A DNA stretch of 64,000 nt from Sporosarcina sp. HYO08 (GCF_001563475.1 NZ_LPUT01000001.1:124001-188000); one strand, 5' to 3'; shown: positions 44,638-53,736, numbered from the stretch's first letter. Numbers and translations are program-made. The notes: generated by a model from the sequence alone, not told the origin.

Positions 44638-46110
44638 CTACTCCATTTGGTTTTTTGAGTTTTTTTTGCGCCATTTACTTTTGAGCATTTTACTAAAAGT
44701 CGTGATTACCAGATAAACCGAGAGACCAATTCCCGTGATAGCGGTAACGAATGCAATCCATTCAAACCATGTATAGGTCGTAAGGTTTTTCCAGCCTGAA
44801 GGAAGTTCCCAGTCTTTAATGACGAGATTCATGCCATAAATTCCTGAAATGACCGTAAACACGGTTAGGACAAATAAAAGCATATTCATCCGATCCGCAG
44901 TATGATTTTCCTGACTTTTATACAATGCTTGTAAAGTATGATGTACTTCTTTGAAAAGGGAATTGGTATGAAAAGCATTCTGGAAAAGACTAGTGAACTC
45001 TTTCCCTTCAGACCGTGTGCTTACTTCCTTCTTATAATACAATGAAGAAAATAATGTAATGAACTTGATCAATGATTTAACATACTCATCATCTTTTTCC
45101 CAATTGATCTTACTGTATTCATAAGCAACCCGTAGTAACATGATTTTATAAAAATAGTGTAACAGTAGATTGTAATAGTGGGTGCCCATAAATTGGGAGA
45201 GCTTTCGAACCATACTTTCGGGTCGTTTATTTGTGATCGTCATAAAAGCATGGGACGTCACGATCGTGTATGTGTGCGGTGCCCACCTGTCATGCAAGCA
45301 TTGGTTCAGAAAACGACAAATATAACTAGGGTTGTTAGCTGAAATGAAAATTTCGCCAGTAGAGGTTCTTCCATTTACCGCCCCCATGCGATATAACTGA
45401 TCATCCGTTATTGTCGCGTTATCTTCACTGAACAGAAACGCGGATACAAACATTCGTTCATCCTCGTAGTAAGGGAGTGAGCCAAAATAGCGGTCTAAAT
45501 TTTCATCATGCAACATGAACTCTTTTAAGAAAGGGCAAAGCTTTGTAAAGAGTAAATCATGAACAGAAAATGGCTGGTTATTGTCTGGATCGAAGATGAC
45601 TGCTCCTTGCTCTTCGTGCAATTTAGGTTGCACTGTTCGAAAATGATGCACAAAATCGAGAACGTCTGCCAGGTCATTGTCGGAACTGTCCAATGTTACG
45701 CGGATCGTTAAAAAAGCGATGCCAAAAGATCCGAGCGTAATATCTAAACTTTGTATATGAAAAGGTATCTTCACTTTATGGATGTGAAGATAGAAGGTCT
45801 TTTTAATAGCCTTTGTAAACCGGTGGAATCCATTTTCTTTCAATGAGATGGGAAAAAGAATATGCTCAGTATGAGGCAGGAAATACTGTTCAAGTTCTTT
45901 CGACTTAACAGAAATGTCTTCCCCAAAGATATTTTCCTGCTCAGTCCATTCGTTAAGTTTAAAAAAGGTGTATTCATTTTTTTCGAGTGATCGTGTAAAT
46001 GCTAGTCTTTTCTTGTTATTGAATCCTAAAGGTAAGAGAAAAGAAAGATGAGATCTACGAATGGGTAATTCTGTCGTTTGGATCTGTTCTTCTATTGTCA
46101 TATCGGCCAT
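44638..46110 (-). CDS. Divergent CorA-like (2-TM-GxN) membrane protein
   Basis: The 490-residue protein ends in two membrane segments. The first finishes in SGIYGMNLVIKDWE, carrying the YGMN motif that defines CorA-type Mg/Co/Ni channels; a short loop and a second segment follow, then a Lys-rich tail. The preceding cytoplasmic part is far longer (about 410 residues) than in CorA (about 240) and I recognise no other domain in it. It could be an ion channel or exporter of the ZntB/CorA superfamily with an added sensor. GGAG lies only 3 nt before the ATG; the ATG three codons on is an alternative. Confidence 0.7.
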   Translation of the reverse strand: MADMTIEEQIQTTELPIRRSHLSFLLPLGFNNKKRLAFTRSLEKNEYTFFKLNEWTEQENIFGEDISVKSKELEQYFLPHTEHILFPISLKENGFHRFTKAIKKTFYLHIHKVKIPFHIQSLDITLGSFGIAFLTIRVTLDSSDNDLADVLDFVHHFRTVQPKLHEEQGAVIFDPDNNQPFSVHDLLFTKLCPFLKEFMLHDENLDRYFGSLPYYEDERMFVSAFLFSEDNATITDDQLYRMGAVNGRTSTGEIFISANNPSYICRFLNQCLHDRWAPHTYTIVTSHAFMTITNKRPESMVRKLSQFMGTHYYNLLLHYFYKIMLLRVAYEYSKINWEKDDEYVKSLIKFITLFSSLYYKKEVSTRSEGKEFTSLFQNAFHTNSLFKEVHHTLQALYKSQENHTADRMNMLLFVLTVFTVISGIYGMNLVIKDWELPSGWKNLTTYTWFEWIAFVTAITGIGLSVYLVITTFSKMLKSKWRKKNSKNQME

Positions 46111-46201
46111 TCACTCCATGAAATATCAATTCATTATGTGTATGAGTTTCCCTGATTGAAGAAGAAATAAACTTAGCGCATCTCATCAAGCCGTTGAAGT
46201 C

Positions 46202-46230
46202 TTTACTGTTTGACTCTTTAGTTATATGAT
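46202..46230 (+). promoter_or_regulatory. Promoter of the DUF84 NTPase gene
   Basis: TTTACT and TATGAT are separated by 17 nt, about 60 bp before the start codon. Confidence 0.6.
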
Positions 46231-46296
46231 TTTAAAGGAAACGGCAAGGAACCTGGTGATCCTAATACCAACCAGACAGATAACGAGGTGTACATA

Positions 46297-46818
46297 ATGG
46301 AATTTATCATCGGGTCAACAAATGCAGCAAAAGTGCAAGCGGTAGAAAAGACTATTACAGCTTGGTTTCCAGAAACAGTCTTGTTGAAAGTGGAAGTCAG
46401 TTCAGGTGTTTCTGATCAGCCATTTGGAGATAATGAAACGCAACTTGGTGCAATGAATCGGGCTATGCGTGCAGCTGCAACAAGAGAGGGTGCAATCGGC
46501 ATCGGGTTAGAAGGTGGCGTGCGAATGATCGGCAAGCAAATGTACTTGTGTAACTGGGGAGTGCTTGTTTTACCAAGTGGCGATCAATTTACTGCTGGTG
46601 GGGCACAAATCCCGCTGCCGCATGAGATTGCAATGGAAATATTACGCGGCAAGGAGCTTGGTCCAGTCATTGACGCCTATTTTAAGAGGCAAGGAATTCG
46701 CAGTAATGAAGGTGCGATGGGCATGTTTACCGCAAGATTAGTGAACCGTGATCAATTGTTCGAACATATTATGCTCCTTCTGTTAGGTCAAATGAAATAT
46801 CGACAACAGACGCCATGA
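46297..46818 (+). CDS. yjjX: DUF84 inosine/xanthosine triphosphatase
   Basis: The 173-residue enzyme has the opening IIGSTNAAKVQAVEK, FGDNETQLGAMNRAMRAA and GIGLEGGV, the signature of the YjjX/DUF84 house-cleaning NTPases that hydrolyse ITP and XTP so that deaminated purines do not enter nucleic acids. The ATG is placed 8 nt after GAGGTG; the in-frame GTG nine bases upstream is part of that site. It is monocistronic, with no clear hairpin directly after the stop. Confidence 0.85.
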   Translation: MEFIIGSTNAAKVQAVEKTITAWFPETVLLKVEVSSGVSDQPFGDNETQLGAMNRAMRAAATREGAIGIGLEGGVRMIGKQMYLCNWGVLVLPSGDQFTAGGAQIPLPHEIAMEILRGKELGPVIDAYFKRQGIRSNEGAMGMFTARLVNRDQLFEHIMLLLLGQMKYRQQTP

Positions 46819-46869
46819 ATCGCCAAAGTTGCAACTCCATATAGAGATCATTAAAATAATAGAAGGAAC

Positions 46870-46985
46870 TTTAACTTGATTCAGCAGAAGCCCCCGTTTC
46901 TATAAGTGACGGGATGAATGCTAAAATTCCTTTAAATCAGTGGGAATCCAAACTCCTAGCTGATTCAAGTTAAGCCTCCGGCGGA
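46870..46985. repeat. Palindrome-ended dispersed repeat element
   Basis: The left end TTTAACTTGATTCAGC and the right end GCTGATTCAAGTTAAGCC are inverted repeats (about 14 of 16 positions) bounding roughly 95 bp. Relatives occur at 1160-1250 (both ends, decayed) and 34806-34833 (left end only). No frame is encoded. Confidence 0.65.
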
Positions 46986-46990
46986 TGTCA

Positions 46991-47094
46991 GGGATTTTGA
47001 AAGGAGTTAAGGAAGGCAGTCTAAGTGCGCGACGTCCTGTCGCAACGACTGCATGACTTACCTCCTGTAGGCCCCAAGCGCAATTCAAAATCCC
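46991..47094. repeat. Nested-hairpin element bounded by GGGATTTTGAA inverted repeats
   Basis: The outer arms GGGATTTTGAA (46991-47001) and TTCAAAATCCC (47084-47094) are perfect. Inside, GCAGTC (47016) pairs with GACTGC (47047), enclosing GCGAC-GTCCT-GTCGC. The structure could form in RNA or as a cruciform. It follows directly on the palindrome-ended element. Confidence 0.65.
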
Positions 47095-47098
47095 GACG

Positions 47099-47120
47099 CA
47101 ATTACGCCTAGGCGTAATTG
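47099..47120. repeat. Perfect 22-bp palindrome upstream of a lipoprotein gene
   Basis: The half-site CAATTACGCCT is followed immediately by its exact complement AGGCGTAATTG, centred on CTAG, 33 bp before the lipoprotein start codon. It could be an operator or the end of the repeat cluster. Together with the two preceding entries it fills the 334-bp gap between yjjX and the lipoprotein gene. Confidence 0.6.
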
Positions 47121-47152
47121 ATAAGTATACTTGTAAGAATGGAGGATATCGG

Positions 47153-47671
47153 ATGTTCCGAAAATGGAAATTCATACTCCTGCTGCTTGTTTCATCGTTG
47201 CTTCTTACAGCTTGTGGTCAAACACTTGAAGAACAGGTACATGCTGGCATCGAAGCAGCACGAAATACATTTACAGCAGGTCCTAAAGAACAAACAGCCG
47301 AAATCGATGGTATTCAATTATATAAGCCTGCGGGATACGTAATTGCGGAAAATTCCGATGCGCAAAACATTGTTTTCACAAAAAATGACGAGACTTTTAT
47401 TTTGTTTATAAATCCGAATGAAGAAAATGATAGTCGTCTATTTTTCGACTTGTTAAAGGCAGACACGAGTAAGGAAATCATTGAATCCCAAACGTTCACA
47501 GACAATGGTCTGTTTGGCTTTGCAGCTGTGGTGGAAAGCGGCGAAGATGAGATTGAACTTATCGCGAGTGTCGGCGGTGCAAAAATGACAACGATGGCGA
47601 ATAAGAAAAAGATTGAAGAGAATTTGACCAAGATGATGGAAATTGTACGTTCGATTAAGGAAAAATCATAA
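47153..47671 (+). CDS. Hypothetical lipoprotein, 172 aa
   Basis: The precursor has a basic start, hydrophobic core and lipobox LLLTAC (Cys near residue 21). The mature domain (IQLYKPAGYVIAENSDAQNIVFTKNDETFILFINPNEE...GLFGFAAVVESGEDEIELIASVGGAKMTTMANKKKIEENL) looks like a compact alpha/beta fold, perhaps PsbP/MOG1-like, but I am not sure. GGAGG lies 9 nt upstream. In B. subtilis the thioredoxin-like ytpP sits before ytpQ; here this lipoprotein takes that place. Confidence 0.7.
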   Translation: MFRKWKFILLLLVSSLLLTACGQTLEEQVHAGIEAARNTFTAGPKEQTAEIDGIQLYKPAGYVIAENSDAQNIVFTKNDETFILFINPNEENDSRLFFDLLKADTSKEIIESQTFTDNGLFGFAAVVESGEDEIELIASVGGAKMTTMANKKKIEENLTKMMEIVRSIKEKS

Positions 47672-47679
47672 TTCCGATC

Positions 47680-47708
47680 AGCGCAAGAAGTCTTTGCGCT
47701 TCTTTTAT
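47680..47708 (+). terminator. Probable weak terminator after the lipoprotein gene
   Basis: AGCGCAA pairs with TTGCGCT around a 7-nt loop, followed by TCTTTTATT. Confidence 0.55.
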
Positions 47709-47731
47709 TGCAGAAAGGATGGATTCTTTAA

Positions 47732-48550
47732 ATGAAATCTGAACAGTTAGTTGAATTATTAAAAGAACGATTGCCGTCACATCATTTCCAATGGTCGTTT
47801 GATCGAAAGAAAGATCAAGTCCGTTTAGATCATGCAACGTTGAATAAAGGAATGGATATTTCTTTACCTGAAATTTTAGCAAAGTATGAGGTGAAGAAGG
47901 AAGCTGCCATTGATGAGATCGTCTACACCATTGGAGAAACATTTAAAGCGATGGAAAAAGAGCAATCTGAAGGCTTTGGGAAAGAGGCCGTCATTTATCC
48001 GGTCATTCGTTCCACTTCATTTCCAACCGAATCATCGGCAGGTGTTCGATTCATCACAAAAGACCATACAGCTGAAACGCGTATTTTTTATGCATTGGAT
48101 CTTGATACAACCTATCGACTAGTGGATGAACAAATGTTGGATAAAATCGGTATGTCAGAGACGGAAATAATGGAATCAGCGATGTTCCGTGTTCGCTCAC
48201 TACCAACTGCCATGAAGAAAGACGAAGTGGCAGATAATGTTTATTATTTTGTCAATAATAATGACGGCTATGATGCAAGCCGCATCTTAAACCAAGCGTT
48301 TTTGAATGAAATGGAAAGTAAAATCAAAGGGCATATGACCATCTCGGTTCCCCATCAAGATGTCCTCATTATTGGAGACATTCGCAACGACACAGGGTAT
48401 GATGTACTTGCCCAAATGGCAATGCATTTCTTTACGACAGGAGCAGTACCTGTCACGTCTCTTTCTTTTCTTTTCGAAAAAGGGAAGATGGAGCCGATCT
48501 TCATTATGGCGAAAAATCGAGTGGCAAGAAAGGAAGAAAGAAAAAAATGA
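47732..48550 (+). CDS. ytpQ: DUF1444 protein YtpQ
   Basis: The 272-residue soluble protein matches YtpQ/DUF1444: NKGMDISLPEILAKYEVKKEAAIDEIVYTIGETFKAM, YPVIRSTSFP and IIGDIRNDTGYDVLAQMAMHFFTTGAVPVTSLSFLFEKGKMEPIFIMAKN. Its function is unknown. Its stop overlaps the ytpR start (ATGA), the same pair as in B. subtilis. Confidence 0.9.
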   Translation: MKSEQLVELLKERLPSHHFQWSFDRKKDQVRLDHATLNKGMDISLPEILAKYEVKKEAAIDEIVYTIGETFKAMEKEQSEGFGKEAVIYPVIRSTSFPTESSAGVRFITKDHTAETRIFYALDLDTTYRLVDEQMLDKIGMSETEIMESAMFRVRSLPTAMKKDEVADNVYYFVNNNDGYDASRILNQAFLNEMESKIKGHMTISVPHQDVLIIGDIRNDTGYDVLAQMAMHFFTTGAVPVTSLSFLFEKGKMEPIFIMAKNRVARKEERKK

Positions 48551-49152
48551 ACGTATTTTTTAATGAGAATGGAATTGGGAATGTCTTGCTTGTGCAATTG
48601 ACAACGGATCGTCCACAAGCTGTGATTACAAAATCGAACGATGATGTTACGTTAATTTATGACGAATCGTCAGAATCATTAATTGGGTTTAACTTATTTC
48701 ATGCGACCGACTATGTTCAAGTAACAGGAAACGGACAAGTTGAATTAACGGATAAACTAGTTGCAGAAATCCAAGAAGCGCTTCGGAAGAATAATGTTGA
48801 TCTAAAATTAGATGTAGACCTTTCTCCTAAGTTTGTCATTGGGCACGTCGTCACGAAGGAAAAACATCCTAATGCAGATAAGTTAAGTGTTTGTACAGTT
48901 GATATTGGAGATGAAACAGTTCAAATTGTGTGCGGCGCGCCAAATGTAGACGCCGGCCAAAAAGTTGTCGTTGCCAAAGTTGGTGCCGTCATGCCTTCTG
49001 GAATGGTCATTCGTGATGCTGAATTGCGTGGTGTCGCATCGTCTGGGATGATCTGTTCGGCAAAGGAGCTTGCACTACCTAATGCATCGGAAGCAAAAGG
49101 GATTCTTGTCTTAGAAGAAAGTGCTGTTGCCGGTGAGCCATTTACACACTGA
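48547..49152 (+). CDS. ytpR: YtpR-family tRNA-binding protein
   Basis: The 201-residue protein has an N-terminal DUF4479 region (residues 1-85) and a C-terminal tRNA-binding EMAP/OB domain: FVIGHVVTKEKHPNADKLSVCTVDIGDETVQIVCGAPNVDAGQKVVVAKVGAVMPSGMVIRDAELRGVASSGMICSAKELAL. This is the extra domain otherwise found on PheT and MetG. Its role in the cell is unknown. It is translated with ytpQ and followed by a terminator. Confidence 0.93.
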   Translation: MNVFFNENGIGNVLLVQLTTDRPQAVITKSNDDVTLIYDESSESLIGFNLFHATDYVQVTGNGQVELTDKLVAEIQEALRKNNVDLKLDVDLSPKFVIGHVVTKEKHPNADKLSVCTVDIGDETVQIVCGAPNVDAGQKVVVAKVGAVMPSGMVIRDAELRGVASSGMICSAKELALPNASEAKGILVLEESAVAGEPFTH

Positions 49153-49157
49153 AACTA

Positions 49158-49190
49158 GAAAAACGTACCTGCGTGGTACGTTTTTCCCCT
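49158..49190 (+). terminator. Terminator of ytpQR
   Basis: AAAAACGTACC pairs with GGTACGTTTTT around a short loop. Confidence 0.88.
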
Positions 49191-49263
49191 TTTATCGAAG
49201 CAATTGATAAATGCGCTCAAATCCTGTTAGAATAAGGTGATTGACGAGAAAAGAGTGATAGTC

Positions 49264-52056
49264 TTGAAATGGTTTACGAAAATGAAGAATCGGTTCTTTC
49301 AAACGGAAGAAGAGAATGTGGAAGAAATTCCAAATGAAACGAAAACAAACGAAAATGAATCTATTATAATTAATGAACAAGAGCTAGAAAGACCGCGCCC
49401 TAACTTTCGATTTCCAATGATTACTGATGCGGAAATCTATGGATGGAAGGATGCGCCAACAACTGAAAGAAGTCATTTTGAGGAACAATTTTTTCAAGAA
49501 AAAGACGAGGAATATGAAACAGTCCCGCTTTATCAAAATGACAGATGGCCAACACAAGAAACGACAGGCAAAATATTTAGGGCCGGTACCGTGTCTAAAT
49601 ATCAAAATCGTGTTGTATTAGAGCCTGAAAGTAACATAGAAAAAAAGATGGGTGTGCTAGAATCTACTTCACCCAAAGCTGAAGCGAATATCTCCGCTGT
49701 TCAAAAACGATCGGGCAAACCGTTTACACCGACGGAAGTTCCGTCCCCTATATACGGTTTTAATGTAGAAAAAAGAGCGCCTGCTTTTAATCCTTTGTCC
49801 CGCGCTATGGATGACTATATGTCTCTGCGTTCAAGGGGGAAAGAAATAGAAAAAACGCGGGTAGAAGTAGAACTTGAAGAAGGCAAACATCAGGCAGCCA
49901 GCAGTATTGTTCAAGAAGAAGTTAAAGAAGTTGTAGTTCGATCGGTAGATGAGCTAATTAGTGAAAAAGATTCTGTACTAAATTCTATAGAAACTAAAAT
50001 AGAAGAGAACGAAGAATTAGATGAAAGGCTTGAAGAAGAGCATACGGAATCTTTTGATAAGTTGGTAGTGAATGAAGTAGAAATTAAACCGGCAATAGAA
50101 GACTTTGAAAGTGAAGAACTTCTTGATGAGTTACAAGATATAGTTGTAAAAAGTGAAAATCAGGCGACCAATGTAGAGCAAATCACGCAACCGGTTGAAG
50201 AGGAACAAGCGCTTCAAAAAGTAATTGAAGAGCAAGAAGCGCTTAGCATACAAGAAGAAATGAAAGAGCAAGAAATAGAAGAACAGTTCTCCGTACAAAA
50301 GGAAAGAATGGAAGATCCGATTGTAGCGGATGCGAACGAAGAAGTTTCTAGCGCAAATCTTCCTGCAATGACAAGAGAAGTAGAAGAGCAGATTGTTGCT
50401 TCATCCATTGAAACTGCGGAACCGATAGTGGAAAAAAAAGAGCGGGTCATTCCGTTCAATGTGATCATGTTAAAATCTGATAAAGAAAAATTGGCGCTCC
50501 GCGAGCAACAAACGACGGCTAAAGCGGAGTTGGCCAGTACAAAAGAAGCGGAATTATCACCTCAACAGCTCGATCTGACAGAAGAGAAAATAGAAGCAGT
50601 CACAGAGGCGGAAAGAGATACGGTTGAAGAGGTAGAAGAGGAACCTTACTATGCGCTGCCTTCTTTAGATTTTCTAGTGCCGCCCGAATCCCAAATTGAA
50701 GATTTGGAATGGCTCGAGTCTCAATCGGAGAAGCTTGAAGAGTCATTATCGCATTTTTCGGTACAGGCAACTGTCATTGAAGCGGTTCAAGGGCCAACTG
50801 TTACGCGTTTTGAGCTAACAGTCGGTCAAGGAACAAAAGTGAGTAAAGTTCGCAATTTAACCGATGATCTTAAGCTTGCTTTAGCTGCCGAAGATATTCG
50901 GATTCAAGCACCGATTCCGGGGAGAAGCTCCATCGGCATTGAAATTCCAAATCGTCAAACGAGGGCGGTTCGTATTTCTGAGGTGATCAATACAGAACAA
51001 TTTAAAAGTTCGACATCACCACTTGAAGCGGTGCTTGGTTTAAGTTTGACAGGAAAACCTGTGACGCTTGATTTGCGTAAAATGCCGCATGGAATGATTG
51101 CAGGCGCAACCGGTTCTGGTAAGTCTGTATGCATTAATTCAATTTTGGTCAGTCTACTTTATAAGGCGTCTCCGACGGACTTGAAAATGATGCTTATTGA
51201 CCCGAAAATGGTGGAACTTGCACCTTTCAACGGCATCCCGCATCTTATCAGCCCCGTCATTACGGATGTAAAAGCTGCAACGGCGGCGCTAAAATGGGCA
51301 GTTGCAGAAATGGAACGCCGCTACGAATTGCTAGCGCATGCTGGTGTGCGGGATATTGAACGGTATAATAAAGCGGTTATCGAAGACAGGCGTTTTTCTT
51401 TGAAAATGCCGTATTTACTAATTGTGATTGATGAACTTGCTGATTTGATGATGATGGCTCCAAATGATGTAGAAGTGTCCATTAGCCGAATAGCTCAAAA
51501 GGCTCGTGCGTGCGGCATTCACTTAATCATTGCTACACAAAGACCGTCTGTTGACGTCATCACCGGACTTATTAAGGCGAATGTGCCGACGCGTATTGCA
51601 TTCTCCGTCTCTTCCCAGGTAGATTCTAGAACGATTATTGATACACCAGGGGCCGACCGACTGCTTGGCAAAGGGGATATGCTGTATATAGGAAATGGAA
51701 AATCTTCCCCAGTTCGTCTTCAAGGGACATTTGTCACAGATGATGAAATTGAACGTATAATAGAACACGTTCGGAACGAAGCGGAACCAGATTATTTGTT
51801 TGGTCAAGAAGATCTTCTAGCGAATGCGATTGAGGAGGAAGAGACCGATCCACTTTTTGAAGAGGCTTGCCAATTCGTTGTTGAGCAAGGAAGCGCATCG
51901 ACTTCATTACTTCAACGAAATTTTAGCATAGGCTATAACCGTGCAGCGAAATTGATTGACCGCATGGAGAAAAACGGTTTTATTTCCGGTCAACGAGGCA
52001 GTAAAGCACGTGATGTGTATGCAAGTGAAAGTGATTTGGCTCAATTTTTTAATTGA
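49264..52056 (+). CDS. sftA: DNA translocase SftA (YtpS), FtsK/SpoIIIE family
   Basis: The product is a soluble 930-residue translocase. The N-terminus has no membrane segments. Residues about 60-480 are a long, mostly acidic Glu/Val/Ile-rich linker. The motor has Walker A GATGSGKSVCINSIL near residue 613 and Walker B LLIVIDELADLMMM, and the end is a winged-helix gamma domain (LLQRNFSIGYNRAAKLIDRMEKNGFI) that reads chromosome-orienting sequences. SftA clears DNA from the division septum. I take TTG as start, 5 nt after AAAGAGTGA, giving MKWFTKMKNRFF; two upstream GTGs are less well placed. Confidence 0.92.
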   Translation: MKWFTKMKNRFFQTEEENVEEIPNETKTNENESIIINEQELERPRPNFRFPMITDAEIYGWKDAPTTERSHFEEQFFQEKDEEYETVPLYQNDRWPTQETTGKIFRAGTVSKYQNRVVLEPESNIEKKMGVLESTSPKAEANISAVQKRSGKPFTPTEVPSPIYGFNVEKRAPAFNPLSRAMDDYMSLRSRGKEIEKTRVEVELEEGKHQAASSIVQEEVKEVVVRSVDELISEKDSVLNSIETKIEENEELDERLEEEHTESFDKLVVNEVEIKPAIEDFESEELLDELQDIVVKSENQATNVEQITQPVEEEQALQKVIEEQEALSIQEEMKEQEIEEQFSVQKERMEDPIVADANEEVSSANLPAMTREVEEQIVASSIETAEPIVEKKERVIPFNVIMLKSDKEKLALREQQTTAKAELASTKEAELSPQQLDLTEEKIEAVTEAERDTVEEVEEEPYYALPSLDFLVPPESQIEDLEWLESQSEKLEESLSHFSVQATVIEAVQGPTVTRFELTVGQGTKVSKVRNLTDDLKLALAAEDIRIQAPIPGRSSIGIEIPNRQTRAVRISEVINTEQFKSSTSPLEAVLGLSLTGKPVTLDLRKMPHGMIAGATGSGKSVCINSILVSLLYKASPTDLKMMLIDPKMVELAPFNGIPHLISPVITDVKAATAALKWAVAEMERRYELLAHAGVRDIERYNKAVIEDRRFSLKMPYLLIVIDELADLMMMAPNDVEVSISRIAQKARACGIHLIIATQRPSVDVITGLIKANVPTRIAFSVSSQVDSRTIIDTPGADRLLGKGDMLYIGNGKSSPVRLQGTFVTDDEIERIIEHVRNEAEPDYLFGQEDLLANAIEEEETDPLFEEACQFVVEQGSASTSLLQRNFSIGYNRAAKLIDRMEKNGFISGQRGSKARDVYASESDLAQFFN

Positions 52057-52138
52057 TAATAATAAGTACCTAGCAAGGTACTTTGAATAGATGTTTTTTA
52101 TTAAAAAGGGATCAGAGATGATCCTGGGAGGTTGCACT

Positions 52139-53452
52139 ATGACATTGTTCCATTTTATTGGAATCAAGGGGTCGGGAATGAGTTCGCTTGCACAGATCCT
52201 TCATGATTCAAATTATGAAGTACAAGGTTCGGATATAGAAAAGTATTTTTTTACAGAAGATCCTTTACATGAAAGAAAAATACCAATTTATCCATTCGAT
52301 GAAAATAATATACAAAAAGGTATGACCATCATTGCCGGAAATGCTTTCCCTGATACGCATCCTGAAATGGTAAAAGCAAAAGAATTAGAACTGGAAATTA
52401 TTCGCTACCATGATTTTCTTGGAAACTATATGGAAAAATTCATTTCTATTGGTGTCACGGGAACGCATGGGAAAACATCAACAACTGGTCTGCTATCCCA
52501 CGTTTTGTCTGGATATAAGCCAACTACCTACTTAATTGGAGATGGTACTGGAGAAGGTCTGGCGAGCAGTGAATACTTTGTTTTTGAAGCATGTGAATAT
52601 AAACGCCATTTCCTCGCCTATGAACCAGATTATGCAATTATAACGAATATCGATTTTGATCATCCGGACTATTTTAAGGATTTAGATGACGTATTAGATG
52701 CATTCGGTGCGATGGCACTTCGTGTTAAAAAGGCATTAATCGCCTGCGGTGATGACCGTCATCTCCAAAAGATTCAAGCGAATGTACCAGTTGTCTATTA
52801 TGGTCTTGATGAGTCCAATGACTTTGCGGCTAAAAACATTGAAAAGACTTCCGCATATACGAAGTTTGATGTGTTCGTCCGCAATGAATTTTTCCATACA
52901 TTTACGATTCCGCTTGCAGGTGACCATGCCATTTTAAATGCACTTGGCGTCATTGCGCTTTGCCATTATGAAGGCATTCCTGTTGCGGTGCTGGAAGATA
53001 GGCTCTCTTCATTCCAAGGTGTCAAAAGACGATTTACAGTCATGGAAATAGCGGGGCGGACGATCATCGATGATTATGCACATCATCCGACGGAAATTAA
53101 TGCAACGCTTCAATCAGCGAAACAAAAATACCCTGATCGGGAAATTGTTGCGATCTTCCAACCACATACGTTTACAAGGACAGCAGCGCTCCTAGATGAG
53201 TTTGCGAATAGTTTGTCATCTGCCGATCATGTCTATCTCTGCGATATATTCGGCTCAGCCCGCGAAACTTCTGGCAGCTTGTCGGTAAATGATTTGGTAG
53301 ATAAAATTGCTGGTGCAAAGCATATTCTACTTGAAGATATTGGCAGGTTGAATGCTCATAGGAATGCCATCTATTTATTTATGGGTGCAGGCGATGTGCA
53401 AAAGTATATGAACGAATTTAAAAAGCAAATTGAAACAGAAGAAACAGCTTGA
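52139..53452 (+). CDS. murC: UDP-N-acetylmuramate--L-alanine ligase
   Basis: The 437-residue Mur ligase has the N-terminal [17 protein letters not shown] nucleotide site and the ATP loop [15 protein letters not shown] near residue 105. The central [10 protein letters not shown] and [12 protein letters not shown] motifs and the [10 protein letters not shown] motif of the C-terminal domain are also present. It adds L-Ala to UDP-MurNAc. The ATG is placed 7 nt after GGGAGGT; a longer frame includes that site. It follows sftA by 82 bp, as in B. subtilis. Confidence 0.96.
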   Translation: MTLFHFIGIKGSGMSSLAQILHDSNYEVQGSDIEKYFFTEDPLHERKIPIYPFDENNIQKGMTIIAGNAFPDTHPEMVKAKELELEIIRYHDFLGNYMEKFISIGVTGTHGKTSTTGLLSHVLSGYKPTTYLIGDGTGEGLASSEYFVFEACEYKRHFLAYEPDYAIITNIDFDHPDYFKDLDDVLDAFGAMALRVKKALIACGDDRHLQKIQANVPVVYYGLDESNDFAAKNIEKTSAYTKFDVFVRNEFFHTFTIPLAGDHAILNALGVIALCHYEGIPVAVLEDRLSSFQGVKRRFTVMEIAGRTIIDDYAHHPTEINATLQSAKQKYPDREIVAIFQPHTFTRTAALLDEFANSLSSADHVYLCDIFGSARETSGSLSVNDLVDKIAGAKHILLEDIGRLNAHRNAIYLFMGAGDVQKYMNEFKKQIETEETA

Positions 53453-53476
53453 TCCACCGGGTCTGGCTGTTTTTTC
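53443..53476 (+). terminator. Probable terminator overlapping the murC stop
   Basis: AACAGC and GCTGTT arms enclose a second short CCA/TGG pairing, followed by six T. Confidence 0.55.
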
Positions 53477-53674
53477 TTAGAAACTATATAAGTTGAAATA
53501 AATGTGTACATAATTAAGAATAATCCGAGAGGTTAGCAGGCGAAAACACCAGAGTATAGTTAATAGAATTCCTTATTTCACACTATACATTATTATGCTT
53601 TTTTGGTAATTTTTTGTGTAAAATTAGAAGGAAAAACTAGGAAGTTGTCGAAGTTATAGTTATTGGCGAAAAAC

Positions 53675-53700
53675 GTTTATTATCGGATTAAATTGGGAAC
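53675..53700 (+). promoter_or_regulatory. SigmaB-type promoter of ytxGH
   Basis: GTTTAT and GGGAAC are separated by 14 nt, close to the sigmaB consensus (GTTTAA, 12-15 nt, GGGWAW). The ytxGH(J) operon of B. subtilis is a sigmaB regulon member. The ytxG start follows 36 bp later. Confidence 0.55.
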
Positions 53701-53736
53701 AAATTGTTAATAGGCGTGATTGAGGAGGAATTTGTC

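Noticed and set aside
46111..46201. Riboswitch before the DUF84 NTPase gene or the CorA-like gene
   Set aside because: No M-box, ykkC, PreQ1 or purine aptamer core could be recognised; only a promoter is supported.
53453..53674. Small gene in the murC-ytxG gap
   Set aside because: The stretch is AT-rich with stops in all frames and no binding site followed by a usable frame.
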